From Acinetobacter sp. XS-4 (GTDB taxonomy: Bacteria > Pseudomonadota > Gammaproteobacteria > Pseudomonadales > Moraxellaceae): a DNA stretch of 64,000 nt. The notes under the pieces are model-generated. The model had not been told where the DNA came from and did not search any database. It saw only the letters and a list, made by a program, of their open reading frames with translations. The DNA lies in the NCBI RefSeq assembly GCF_023920705.1, contig NZ_CP094657.1, positions 1,922,001 to 1,986,000 of the forward strand. The letters are read 5' to 3'. Below, piece by piece: positions 1-7,561 of this stretch. How positions within the stretch are numbered: the stretch's first letter is position 1; the number at the start of each line of letters is the position of its first letter. A program made the position numbers and the translations under genes.

Positions 1-390
1 GGTGACTCGATTACACTAGACCGTGCACAGCGCATTCTAGAAGGGCTAGAAGCCAAAGGTTTTGCATCAAATAACTTGGTGTTTGGTATAGGCAGCTTTA
101 CCTATAACTATTTAACTCGAGATACCTTTGGGTTTGCTGTGAAAGCAACTTGGGGCCAAGTGAATGGTGTAGGCCGCGAGTTGTTTAAAGACCCGATTAC
201 AGACTCAGGTGTAAAAAAATCTGCGAAAGGTCTATTACGCATCGAAGAAAGTGAAAATGGCTTTACCTTGTTCGATGAGCAAACGGCCGAACAAGAACAA
301 AGTGGAGCGCTAAAAACAGTCTTTGAAAATGGTAAACTTCAATATGAGTGTACTTTGGACCAAATACGTGAGCGTTTATCCATCGCATAA
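1..390 (+). CDS. nadV: nicotinamide phosphoribosyltransferase, C-terminal part (5' truncated by window)
   Basis: The reading frame is open from base 1 and ends with TAA at 388-390, so the first part of the gene lies outside the window. The visible 129 residues carry the conserved end of the NAMPT/NadV family: GIGSFTYNYLTRDTFGFAVK, then the VNGVGRELFKDPITDSG segment and KKSAKGLL. The enzyme converts nicotinamide and PRPP to nicotinamide mononucleotide for NAD salvage in the cytoplasm. The next gene is an NrtR-like regulator, the usual partner of NAD-salvage genes, which supports the call. Only the C-terminal quarter can be judged here. Confidence 0.9.
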   Translation, partial: GDSITLDRAQRILEGLEAKGFASNNLVFGIGSFTYNYLTRDTFGFAVKATWGQVNGVGRELFKDPITDSGVKKSAKGLLRIEESENGFTLFDEQTAEQEQSGALKTVFENGKLQYECTLDQIRERLSIA

Positions 391-450
391 CTAAGTTTAG
401 ATGAGCCGTTGCATGTGTATCGGTTCATCATTTTTATTGAGAGGCTGAAC

Positions 451-1218
451 GTGACTATTCAAACTGAACAAGAATTCCTTGCCAGTTATGATCGCCGAGA
501 TTATGACGCACCTTTACTCACGGTCGATATGGCTATTTTCTCGGTTTTTAATGGTCAGTTGCAGGTACTACTCATTAAGCGACCAAACTTTCCAGCCAAA
601 GACCAATGGGCTTTACCGGGTGGTTTTGCCGATTTAAAGCATGATCAAGACTTGATGGCCACGGCATATCGTAAGCTGGTCGAAAAAACAGGAATCGCTT
701 CGCCTTATTTGGAACAAGTTGCCTCTGTGGGTAATGCAAAACGTGACCCGCGTGGTTGGGCCGTGACCATTTTGTATTTTGCTTTAATTGATTTTAATGC
801 CTATCAACATCAAGCATTGGCTGAATACAGCGAATGGGTGCCAGTGACAAAAGCACAAGAGTTCGCATTGGCGTTTGATCACAATGAATTACTGACTTTG
901 GCATTAGAGCGTCTCACGAATAAAACCCGCTATACCGCATTGCCAGCCAGCCTTATGCCTGAATTATTTACGCTGACCGAGCTACAAACCATTTATGAAA
1001 TTATTCTTGGGCAATCCTTAGAAAAAAAAGCGTTTAGACGCCGTATGATAGAAGCAGGTGCAGTTGAAGAAACCAACCACAGTAAAATTGTAGGGAAACG
1101 ACCAGCTCAGCTCTACCGCTATGCACTCGATTCTTTTGATTTTATATTTCCTCGCTCACTCGAGTTACCAAGAAATCAAAAGGGTGAAGATAAGCAAAAC
1201 ATTGAGCTTTCTGACTAG
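451..1218 (+). CDS. NrtR-like transcriptional regulator with degenerate Nudix domain
   Basis: This 255-residue protein has an N-terminal Nudix-like domain and a C-terminal winged-helix-like part. The Nudix region reads WALPGGFADLKHDQDLMATA, followed by RKLVEKTG. Where catalytic Nudix enzymes have REUXEE this has RKLVEK, so hydrolase activity is probably lost, as in NrtR repressors that sense NAD metabolites. The C-terminal part (FTLTELQTIYEIILGQ and KKAFRRRMIEAG) matches the family's DNA-binding half. I chose GTG at 451 because GAGAGG lies six bases upstream; an earlier TTG at 409 has no such site. It follows nadV by 60 bases and probably controls it. Confidence 0.82.
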   Translation: MTIQTEQEFLASYDRRDYDAPLLTVDMAIFSVFNGQLQVLLIKRPNFPAKDQWALPGGFADLKHDQDLMATAYRKLVEKTGIASPYLEQVASVGNAKRDPRGWAVTILYFALIDFNAYQHQALAEYSEWVPVTKAQEFALAFDHNELLTLALERLTNKTRYTALPASLMPELFTLTELQTIYEIILGQSLEKKAFRRRMIEAGAVEETNHSKIVGKRPAQLYRYALDSFDFIFPRSLELPRNQKGEDKQNIELSD

Positions 1219-1290
1219 CGCATCTTGATGTACTTTGATTTATAATGCCGCGCTTATGATTGATGTCATGTTTTGATCAGCATTTTGCCT

Positions 1291-2685
1291 ATGTCACACG
1301 TTTCTTCCTGCTTCCAGCAAAACCAGTTTTTTGTATTGGTGGAATATCTCACTTCACTGCATGAAATTTATCCTGTGAAACATGCGTTTGCAGGATATCC
1401 TGCTGCAATGACATTGGCAGATCGCGTACATTCAGATCATGATATTGCACCGCTTGAAGCCAGTAAAAGTTACCCTGACTCAATCAATAAAGTCTTACAC
1501 TTTTCTGGTAAGGCGCGAGACATACAAGACTTCGAGCACTTTTTAGAAAAAGCCCAAGCAGCCAACATTCAAAATCTGTTATTGCTTACAGGCGATAAAC
1601 TCAAAGAACATCATAATGGTCGAGATGGACAGCCTCGTAGTCGATACTTAGAGTCGGTAAACGCCGTAATGGCTGCCAAGCAACACGGTGGGTTTCGCAT
1701 TGGGGTTGCTTTTAACCCATTTAAATATGTTGAAGCTGAGCGTGATGCGCAGTACTTAAAACTGCATAAGAAGATTAAAGCAGGTGCTGACTTTATCATT
1801 ACCCAATTGGGCTATGACATTGAAGCCTTAAAACAAGCTAAATCATTTTTAACAAAACATAGTTATGCGCAGCAAATACTGGCTTGTGTCATGCCACTGA
1901 CTTTAAGTCGTGCCAATTTTATGGTGAAGCATAAAGTCGCGGGTATTGTAATTACCCCACACATGTTAAAAGTCTTGGCAGAAGAAAAACAGACAGGGCA
2001 TACAGACCGCGTTTATTTACGCTGCGCTTTACAGATTTTAATATGTAAACATTTAGGGTTTGCAGGAATTCACTTATCTGCCTGCCATAAGCCAGAAGAG
2101 CAAATGCTGCTTGAAAGCTACATTGAGCAATACAGACATTTGGAGCTTGAAGCCTTAAAAGAGCTTTGGAATTCACTTTGGCAAGTCACGTCAGGCAAAG
2201 AGTTTTCACCTGAAATTGCTCGTTTTTCACGTCAGCCGACTTCTAAACAAATAATTAAATATCGCCAATTGCATGTTATGCATGAAGCAATGTTTGGATC
2301 AAAAATTGCTAAAGGCGTTGGACGGTTTATTTTCAAGGCATCTTTTTGGGAAAATGCTTTGGTCGCCAAAGTCTTACTTAAAACGGAAGTACTGAGTAAA
2401 CACAGCCTAGTCGGTTGTGAAAGCTGTGGTCAGTGTCGCCTAAGCGATACTTTATATATTTGCCCTGAAACGTGTCCAAAAGGTTTAGCCAACGGGCCTT
2501 GTGGCGGTACAACTTTAGACCGCTGCGAATTTGGTGACCGTGAATGCATTCATTCAGTCAAAGCAAGACTTGCTAAAGCCCTTGAACAAACTGAGTTATT
2601 AAAAGAGAAATTAATTCCTACAGTGCCTCTTGAAACCAGAGGAACCAGTTCTTGGAAAAATTGGTATTTAGCGACTGAGGCTTAA
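1291..2685 (+). CDS. MetF-like methylenetetrahydrofolate reductase fused to MTHFR C-terminal cysteine domain
   Basis: About 464 residues. The N-terminal two thirds resemble the TIM-barrel methylenetetrahydrofolate reductase fold, with LLLLTGDKL, FRIGVAFNPF and GADFIITQLGYD near the usual positions. The C-terminal third has the cysteine-rich MTHFR_C motif: CESCGQCRLSDTLYICPETC, then GPCGGT and CEFGDREC. In many bacteria that module is a separate protein working with a short MetF/MetV; here it is fused. The likely role is one-carbon metabolism around 5-methyl-THF. No ribosome site clearly decides the start: ATG at 1291 is used, and a TTG at 1273 is also in frame. The exact reaction is inferred, since this is not the canonical MetF. 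Confidence 0.75.
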   Translation: MSHVSSCFQQNQFFVLVEYLTSLHEIYPVKHAFAGYPAAMTLADRVHSDHDIAPLEASKSYPDSINKVLHFSGKARDIQDFEHFLEKAQAANIQNLLLLTGDKLKEHHNGRDGQPRSRYLESVNAVMAAKQHGGFRIGVAFNPFKYVEAERDAQYLKLHKKIKAGADFIITQLGYDIEALKQAKSFLTKHSYAQQILACVMPLTLSRANFMVKHKVAGIVITPHMLKVLAEEKQTGHTDRVYLRCALQILICKHLGFAGIHLSACHKPEEQMLLESYIEQYRHLELEALKELWNSLWQVTSGKEFSPEIARFSRQPTSKQIIKYRQLHVMHEAMFGSKIAKGVGRFIFKASFWENALVAKVLLKTEVLSKHSLVGCESCGQCRLSDTLYICPETCPKGLANGPCGGTTLDRCEFGDRECIHSVKARLAKALEQTELLKEKLIPTVPLETRGTSSWKNWYLATEA

Positions 2686-2852
2686 GTTTGGCATTAGCCT
2701 TTGATTTGATTTTGTTAAACAATCAAATGGTATGCTAAAGCACGGCAATAATTTAAAAATAACAATTGTTTGGCTTAATTATGTTCAATCAAGATGACTA
2801 CCGAGGAGTATACTTAAAGCAAATCTTTTGCGTTAAAAGGAAAGTTGTCTCA

Positions 2853-2975
2853 ATGAAAAAGTTGGTTGCTGTACTTACTGTAATTGTTGTTTTAACTGGA
2901 TGCGTTTACGACCCTGTTAATTACGACAAAATACACGACCAAGAGTTCCAAGACCACCTCAGGCAAAACGGTTAG
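2853..2975 (+). CDS. small lipoprotein
   Basis: A 40-residue peptide with a lipoprotein signal: MKKLVAVLTVIVVLTGC, lipobox LTGC with the modified Cys at residue 17. It is followed by a short hydrophilic tail (VYDPVNYDKIHDQEFQDHLR). ATG at 2853 is chosen because it places the basic N-region directly before the hydrophobic core; a longer in-frame extension upstream would bury the signal. A strong hairpin terminator follows at once. Function unknown; such small lipoproteins are common in Acinetobacter. Confidence 0.65.
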   Translation: MKKLVAVLTVIVVLTGCVYDPVNYDKIHDQEFQDHLRQNG

Positions 2976-2981
2976 TAATAA

Positions 2982-3006
2982 AAAACCCACTCAATGAGTG
3001 GGTTTT
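2982..3006 (+). terminator. intrinsic terminator after small lipoprotein
   Basis: The inverted repeat AAAACCCACTCA / TGAGTGGGTTTT has a very short loop and ends in a T-run. It lies seven bases after the lipoprotein stop codon and, being symmetrical with A and T tails, may work in both directions. Confidence 0.8.
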
Positions 3007-3032
3007 AGTATTTTTAAAGCGCACTACGCTAT

Positions 3033-3179
3033 TTGAATGACAAACAGATTCATACCCTCGCTCAAAAACTCTCACAACATTATGAGTTCGCAAGCCAGTG
3101 TGCAGCCGAAGCGGAAAGTTACGATCAACTCGCAGCATGTATAGCTGTAAAACTTAGGGATCCAGCTCAGGTCAAATAA
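3033..3179 (+). pseudogene. possible phage-like gene remnant, C-terminal end only
   Basis: An open frame of 48 codons reads LNDKQIHTLAQKLSQHYEFA and continues through CAAEAESYDQLAAC to LRDPAQVK and TAA at 3177-3179. It has protein-like amphipathic composition, but no ATG and no ribosome-binding site; only a TTG at 3033 could start it. It sits in an otherwise empty 380-base stretch (2976-3358). It is best read as the tail of a lost small phage or island gene. The remainder of the stretch up to 3358 shows nothing else I can name. Confidence 0.35.
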
Positions 3180-3358
3180 CGGGAACCGTATCCAAGCAAG
3201 TTGGGTTCAAATGCTTATTGCGGGAGACAGCTTTTAGAAACAGGTTTTTTTTAATTCCTTGTTTATTTATATGAATTAGCTGAAAGTATATATTGTATTT
3301 ATAAGCTAGCTTATTGTTTACTTCATTAGGAAAATATTCTTTCTTAGAAGTTAATAAA

Positions 3359-3910
3359 ATGAAAAATTATTTAATAGGGTTAGTTACTGCTTTAGGTTTA
3401 ACGGGATGTGTGGCATTACCAAACATCGACTATTCACAGCAAAAAGTTGAACGGTTTAATCCAGTTAAGAATTGGATTAGTGTAGATTCTGCTTCAGTTA
3501 AAGATATACCTAATGGTAATGAAATCTTTAAGTTGAAAGGGGGGAGCGAAGTTTATGTGTTCAGATATCAAGACGAATGGGCATTAATAAATCCAAATTC
3601 TAATAGACAACAGTGGATTGATACTAAGTATTTATGTAGTTTTTCTAGTTGTTATACTCCTCCAATTGTTTATAGAAACGCTAAAAGTAGTTTTAATAAC
3701 AGGGAATCTATTTACTCAATTCAACAACGTGAGTCTAAAAGGTATAGCAATACTAAAACTAGAAGTACCTCTACTACTCATACTTCAAGAACCTATAGTC
3801 AAACTACTAATAATTCTTGTTATTGTACTTCTGGTACATATTGTGTTGGGCCTAGAGGTGGACATTATTGCCTTAATAGCACGGGTTCTAAAAGATACCT
3901 TCCCCGATAA
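3359..3910 (+). CDS. lipoprotein with SH3-like domain and Ser/Thr-rich linker
   Basis: A 183-residue protein. MKNYLIGLVTALGLTGC is a lipoprotein signal with Cys at residue 17. Residues about 35-90 look like a bacterial SH3 domain (NWISVDSASVKDIPNGNEIF, then VYVFRYQDEWALI). A Ser/Thr/Arg-rich low-complexity linker follows, then a compact end with four cysteines (CYCTSGTYCVGPRGGHYC) and SKRYLPR. ATG at 3359 is preferred to an upstream TTG because it starts the signal peptide. SH3-like domains often bind peptidoglycan, so a cell-envelope location is likely. No partner gene is evident and the function is unknown. Confidence 0.7.
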   Translation: MKNYLIGLVTALGLTGCVALPNIDYSQQKVERFNPVKNWISVDSASVKDIPNGNEIFKLKGGSEVYVFRYQDEWALINPNSNRQQWIDTKYLCSFSSCYTPPIVYRNAKSSFNNRESIYSIQQRESKRYSNTKTRSTSTTHTSRTYSQTTNNSCYCTSGTYCVGPRGGHYCLNSTGSKRYLPR

Positions 3911-3930
3911 ATAGAGTAACCTTTGGGAAG

Positions 3931-3957
3931 TCCCGCTAAATTTCGATTATTAGCGGG
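3931..3957 (+). terminator. hairpin after SH3-like lipoprotein
   Basis: CCCGCTAA and TTAGCGGG form an 8-bp stem about 20 bases after the stop codon. The T-run behind it is weak (CCTTATACTTT), so terminator strength is uncertain. A closely similar hairpin recurs at 4755-4787. Confidence 0.5.
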
Positions 3958-4128
3958 GCCTTATACTTTATTTGCTAAGTTGAATAACTGAACCTTAAAT
4001 TATTAATATGCTATTTAATTATTATTAAGAAAAATTAAAGATTTTTAATAAATGATTTATTTGATATATTGGGTTTGCTATAAAAATAGCAAAATAAAAC
4101 ACTTTATAATATATAAATAGGAAATATT

Positions 4129-4701
4129 ATGACTAAAAGTATTCCACATAAACCAGTATCACTTGATGAAATCATAAATAATCACGAAGGAAGATGTGTA
4201 ATTATTAATTGTAATAACTACGGACTATTGTGCCTAGGAACAGGCTTGGACTCTGTAGGTGATGTAATTGCTGAAGTTTATGAAACAAATGATTATGATA
4301 AATGGATGAAAGATAGAAAATGTATATGGTATATAAGCGAAGCAAAAGAGGGCTATTACCTTAAAAATGAACGTGATCCTGGAAAAGAATTCTATTTGTT
4401 CCGAGGAGCAGATTTGGATCCTCAGGGGGATTACACTATTTATGGTGAATCGGAATGGCATAATGATAGAAAGAGCCGAACAGAATTTGATATTTGGAAA
4501 AAAGCAGTAGAACATAGTCAGGATGCTCATCCTGTACCAATTAGCTACTTTATTAAGGTTAGCGATGATACTTCTTATGGTAGAGAATACTACTTAAAAT
4601 CGGGTGTTGCCAAAGATCGTTGGGATACACATCAAGTATACGCATCACCAACGCAAACGAATGATGAAAGAGATGAGTGGTTCTTGTTCCCTGTACCGTA
4701 A
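4129..4701 (+). CDS. hypothetical protein, 190 aa, possibly beta-trefoil-like
   Basis: No recognised family. The protein is soluble, with no signal peptide, and rich in Trp, Tyr and Asp. Two segments look alike: YISEAKEGYYLKNERDPGKE (about residues 68-87) and FIKVSDDTSYGREYYLKSGV (about 141-160), each an aromatic/YYLK strand followed by charged turns. That could mean an internally repeated beta fold such as a trefoil lectin, but this is a guess from pattern only. It begins with a clear ATG after an AT-rich leader containing AGGAAATATT, and a terminator hairpin follows. The DNA is more AT-rich than the flanking housekeeping genes, suggesting acquired DNA. Confidence 0.6.
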   Translation: MTKSIPHKPVSLDEIINNHEGRCVIINCNNYGLLCLGTGLDSVGDVIAEVYETNDYDKWMKDRKCIWYISEAKEGYYLKNERDPGKEFYLFRGADLDPQGDYTIYGESEWHNDRKSRTEFDIWKKAVEHSQDAHPVPISYFIKVSDDTSYGREYYLKSGVAKDRWDTHQVYASPTQTNDERDEWFLFPVP

Positions 4702-4754
4702 ATTTTAAATTAACAATGTTAATATAGCCGAGCGTATTTCGGTACAAACGAGCC

Positions 4755-4787
4755 CCGCTAAATATCGATTATTGGCGGTTTTTTTTA
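4755..4787 (+). terminator. intrinsic terminator after 190-aa gene
   Basis: CCGCTAA pairs with TTGGCGG across ATATCGATTA and is followed directly by eight T residues. It resembles the hairpin at 3931-3957 and may share an origin with it. From here to 5014 no gene is visible. Confidence 0.75.
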
Positions 4788-5014
4788 TTTTATATGCAGG
4801 TTTGCACTTAAGAACTAGGACTAGTTGATATAATTTATAAAAATATCAAAAGTCGGTTTCTAACATCTCAGTTGATACGCCGTTACCGAAAGCTAAATGA
4901 TTTTATTTAGTAGTAGATTAAACACTAAAAGAATAAGATACGGAGCAATATTTTTTTATTAAAGTTATATAAAATTTACGTATTCCACTATTTTGTATTG
5001 AGCGCATTAATTTT

Positions 5015-5443
5015 ATGAATAGAATATTATTATCTTTTATAAGTTTATTGATTATTAGTCCAGTGTACAGTGCTGATGATTTTTTCGAAAAAAAACCTTC
5101 TATTTTAATTGCTAAAGATGAAGAGGTTCAAAATAATAACAGGCGTGAGAAAGTTGATTTTTTTGAGTCAACAATGCAACAAAAAATAGATCGTACAAAT
5201 CAACTTTTTAGAAGGGCTGAGCGAGATAAAGATGTTCTATTCCAAACATCAAATATGACGGATTATGATAAATCACAATATTACAGAGAAAATAAGTTTG
5301 CTAATTATAGAGGTTATTCTCCACACATTGAATCTACACCTAATAGAAAAGTAATTTCAGAAGAAGAATATCAACAGGAACTTGAGCAAAAAAGAAAAGA
5401 GAGAAAAGTTGATCGGACTCTTCTGTACCTATTAGACAAGTAA
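5015..5443 (+). CDS. secreted hypothetical protein, probably frameshifted near its 3' end
   Basis: A 142-residue protein with a signal peptide (MNRILLSFISLLIISPVYSA, cleavage after VYSA) and a highly charged, helical mature part with KKPSI, FFESTMQQKIDRTNQLFRRA and Lys/Glu-rich stretches. No family is recognised. Near the end the frame contains RKVISEEEYQQELEQ. Just past the stop codon, in another frame, a second copy reads RQVISEDEFQ and a stop. This suggests an ancestral C-terminal repeat now out of frame. The gene lies directly outside the left boundary repeat of the prophage region. Confidence 0.55.
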   Translation: MNRILLSFISLLIISPVYSADDFFEKKPSILIAKDEEVQNNNRREKVDFFESTMQQKIDRTNQLFRRAERDKDVLFQTSNMTDYDKSQYYRENKFANYRGYSPHIESTPNRKVISEEEYQQELEQKRKERKVDRTLLYLLDK

Positions 5444-5486
5444 TTTCAGAAGATGAATTTCAATAGTTAAAAGCGCCATAGGAAAG

Positions 5487-5506
5487 CTAGAAAATTAATA
5501 TTTTTA
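5487..5506 (+). repeat. left copy of 20-bp boundary repeat (candidate attL core)
   Basis: The 20-mer CTAGAAAATTAATATTTTTA occurs here, 145 bases from the 3' end of the integrase gene, and again identically in the same orientation at 39690-39709, just past the ssrA-derived scar. An exact 20-base match at both ends of a phage-rich 34.2-kb block, one copy beside a tyrosine integrase, is what attL/attR cores look like. The sequence is AT-rich, so chance cannot be fully excluded. Confidence 0.5.
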
Positions 5507-5651
5507 CGGACAAATTAAATATAGCATTTATTTTAAAGCCATTGATTTTAATACATTTTATTATATTTTTTATTTTAATTATTATAGAACTTTTCGAACA
5601 TATAGAATTATTAGAAAACAACAACTTAAGAAAGGGTTTTGCAGCCCAATC

Positions 5652-6788
5652 TTATGTCATTTCGGCAAATGGTAATTTAATACCTACGTCCACATCATTC
5701 CAGATAATTTCATGTCCAGCTTCATAATGTTCAGTCATTTTCTTACTCGAATGTCCAGCTAATGCTTGAGCAGATTTACCCGCTTTTTTATGCAAGAAAA
5801 TAGCGAGTGCTCTAATTTCGTGGAATGTTGGTAATTGTCTACCTATTAAGTTTGGATATGCATTTGACTTCTTAACTGCTTTTAAAAAGCTAGATGATAA
5901 ATACTGATTATCAACTTGGGCCCAATGCTCTTTTTCATTTTTTCTCTTTTTACCTTCTTTCACAGGAACACGGTGAATAATGAAAGGACTATCAATTTTA
6001 TCCTTACAGCGATTTAAAACTTGCTGCAGCTCATTATCAATTTTAATCCTCACATAACCGGTGCCTTCAGAAATCTCAAACTCATCTTCAGGGTTATCAG
6101 TAGTTTTCTCCTGAGCAACATGCAAGTAACTATCTTGAATATCTGTCCACTTCATTTTCAGGATATCGACTCGTCTCTGCGTAGTTAGCAAGGCCAAATC
6201 AATCGCATTTTGAAGCCATGTAGGAGAGTGCTTACGAACAAGCTCCAAGCCTTCCAATGTATGTCTTCTACGCTGCCGTTTTGTATGTTTAGGCATAGTT
6301 GCTTCAATCGGATTATCTGGACACAATCCTTTGCTGACAGCGACATTAAACAGATCAATTAAAACTCCACGACATCCATTGCTAGATGATGCTGTCATAT
6401 CGTCTAAAAGCTGATTTGCCATAAATAGGGTGATTTGGTCTATTCGTAAATCACGCCATTTAAGTTTGCATCTCTCAAGATACGACTTGTAACTTTCAAG
6501 TGTAGTCGCTGCAACAGGTTTACCATCCTTACGTCGTTTATTCGCTAAGTACTCATCTGCAAATTTTCCAAAATATACTCCACCCATGACTTTACCAATC
6601 AAGTCATCTGACGGGATAAGTAATTCATTTAGTTTTCGAGCTGCTGTAATCGCTTTTGATTTATCTGAACCCATTGAATGATACTTACCGGTTACAGGGT
6701 AGCGGTAGCGCCATGCACTACCATCACCACGATAAAGGTTAGCTGGTAAGTGAAGGTGAGATGGTTCTGGCAACACACTTAAGAGCAT
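5652..6788 (-). CDS. phage tyrosine-recombinase integrase (N-terminus altered by deletion)
   Basis: A 378-residue site-specific recombinase. It has an N-terminal arm-binding region (HLPANLYRGDGSAWRYRYPV), a SAM-like core-binding domain (about residues 70-170) and a catalytic domain. Catalytic signatures are visible: the first Arg in LLTTQRRVDILKMKW, the HxxR box in TFHEIRAL, and GHSSKKMTEHYEAGH, where the Tyr of EHY is the likely nucleophile. The catalytic end looks intact. The first 15 or so residues (MLLSVLPEPSHL) do not look like the family and overlap the nuclease ORF on the other strand, so a deletion joins there. It would act at the nearby 20-bp repeat. Confidence 0.9.
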   Translation of the reverse strand: MLLSVLPEPSHLHLPANLYRGDGSAWRYRYPVTGKYHSMGSDKSKAITAARKLNELLIPSDDLIGKVMGGVYFGKFADEYLANKRRKDGKPVAATTLESYKSYLERCKLKWRDLRIDQITLFMANQLLDDMTASSSNGCRGVLIDLFNVAVSKGLCPDNPIEATMPKHTKRQRRRHTLEGLELVRKHSPTWLQNAIDLALLTTQRRVDILKMKWTDIQDSYLHVAQEKTTDNPEDEFEISEGTGYVRIKIDNELQQVLNRCKDKIDSPFIIHRVPVKEGKKRKNEKEHWAQVDNQYLSSSFLKAVKKSNAYPNLIGRQLPTFHEIRALAIFLHKKAGKSAQALAGHSSKKMTEHYEAGHEIIWNDVDVGIKLPFAEMT

Positions 6789-7072
6789 GCAAGATCAGTT
6801 TTGAGCAGGAATACAAATTCCATCCGAAACGCAAATGGAGAGCGGATTTTCTGATTACGAATACAAAGATTTTGGTAGAGGTAGAAGGCGGGATTTGGAG
6901 TGGTGGACGTCACACAAGAGGTAAAGGTTACATCGGGGATATGGAGAAATATAACTCGGCGGCAATGATGGGTTTTACAGTTTTACGGTTCAGTACAGAG
7001 CAAGTGAAGTCAGGTTTAGCGGTTCAGCAGATAGAGAAAATGATTGGGGGAAATCGTACTAATGATCGATAA
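6761..7072 (+). CDS. Vsr/DUF559-like phage nuclease, N-terminally truncated
   Basis: A 103-residue frame whose body matches the PD-(D/E)XK nuclease type found just upstream of phage antiterminators: EYKFHPKRKWRADFLI, then VEVEGGIWSGGRHTRGKGY and GFTVLRFSTEQV. The acidic-Lys core (WRADF and LVEVEGG) is present. The family normally has some 20-40 residues more at the N-terminus. Here the frame begins inside the integrase gene of the opposite strand (28-base overlap), so the beginning was lost in the same deletion. The likely original role is phage recombination or DNA end processing. Activity is doubtful. Confidence 0.6.
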   Translation: MVLATHLRACKISFEQEYKFHPKRKWRADFLITNTKILVEVEGGIWSGGRHTRGKGYIGDMEKYNSAAMMGFTVLRFSTEQVKSGLAVQQIEKMIGGNRTNDR

Positions 7073-7550
7073 GAAGCATGTAATGCAAACTATGGATTGG
7101 TCTAAATATGATCTTCCAGGGTGGTTGAGTCAATGTGGAGCTTGGCAGAGGTCCTGTAGAAATAGCTATCGCTCGAGTAACCCGATTGCTGTTGCCATGA
7201 AAAAAGCAAAGGTGAGATTAAGTAAAGCTCAAAGAGCAAAACTGATTGCATATTATCTTTGTGAAGAGGAACAACCAAAAATAAAGCGACATAAGATGAC
7301 GTGTGATATCACTGATAATGAGGCAAGAGCTATACAAAGATTAGTCTTAGATGTCATAAATGGTACTGATAGCGAAGCTTTACTCGACTGGATGCAAGTC
7401 ATTATTAGTCGTTACTTTAACGATAGGTCATGGTCACAACTGGAGACACCAGATCGTACAGTAATGGATGCGAAATATGATGTGCGTTGTGGTTTGGCAG
7501 TATTACATGTGCGCTATCCATTTATTCAGTATGTGAAAGGTACAGTTTAA
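7062..7550 (+). CDS. phage antitermination protein Q-like
   Basis: A 162-residue protein resembling antiterminator Q-type proteins of Acinetobacter prophages: DWSKYDLPGWLSQCGAWQRS near the N-terminus, a basic middle part (KKAKVRLSKAQRAKLIAYY) and the conserved end CDITDNEARAIQRLVLDVI and DAKYDVRCGLAVLHVRYPF. ATG at 7062 is preferred because GGGGGAAA lies seven bases upstream. It overlaps the end of the nuclease frame, as early-region phage genes often do. A broken second copy of its 3' half lies at 9866-10144. It would allow late phage transcription, if still used. Confidence 0.6.
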   Translation: MIDKKHVMQTMDWSKYDLPGWLSQCGAWQRSCRNSYRSSNPIAVAMKKAKVRLSKAQRAKLIAYYLCEEEQPKIKRHKMTCDITDNEARAIQRLVLDVINGTDSEALLDWMQVIISRYFNDRSWSQLETPDRTVMDAKYDVRCGLAVLHVRYPFIQYVKGTV

Positions 7551-7561
7551 GAGGAATGAAT

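Noticed and set aside
3160..3240. A tRNA-like or attachment-site sequence (GTTGGGTTCAAATGCTTATT region)
   Set aside because: A T-arm-like word (GGTTCAAAT) is present but no acceptor or anticodon stem can be paired around it.
3618..3914. Second reading frame inside the SH3-like lipoprotein gene
   Set aside because: Very hydrophobic low-complexity translation caused by AT-rich codons in another frame; the lipoprotein frame has signal peptide and Cys pattern.
5542..5727. Plus-strand frame of 61 codons next to the integrase
   Set aside because: Overlaps the integrase 3' end, consists mostly of Ile/Phe-rich text from AT-rich DNA, and has no ribosome-binding site.
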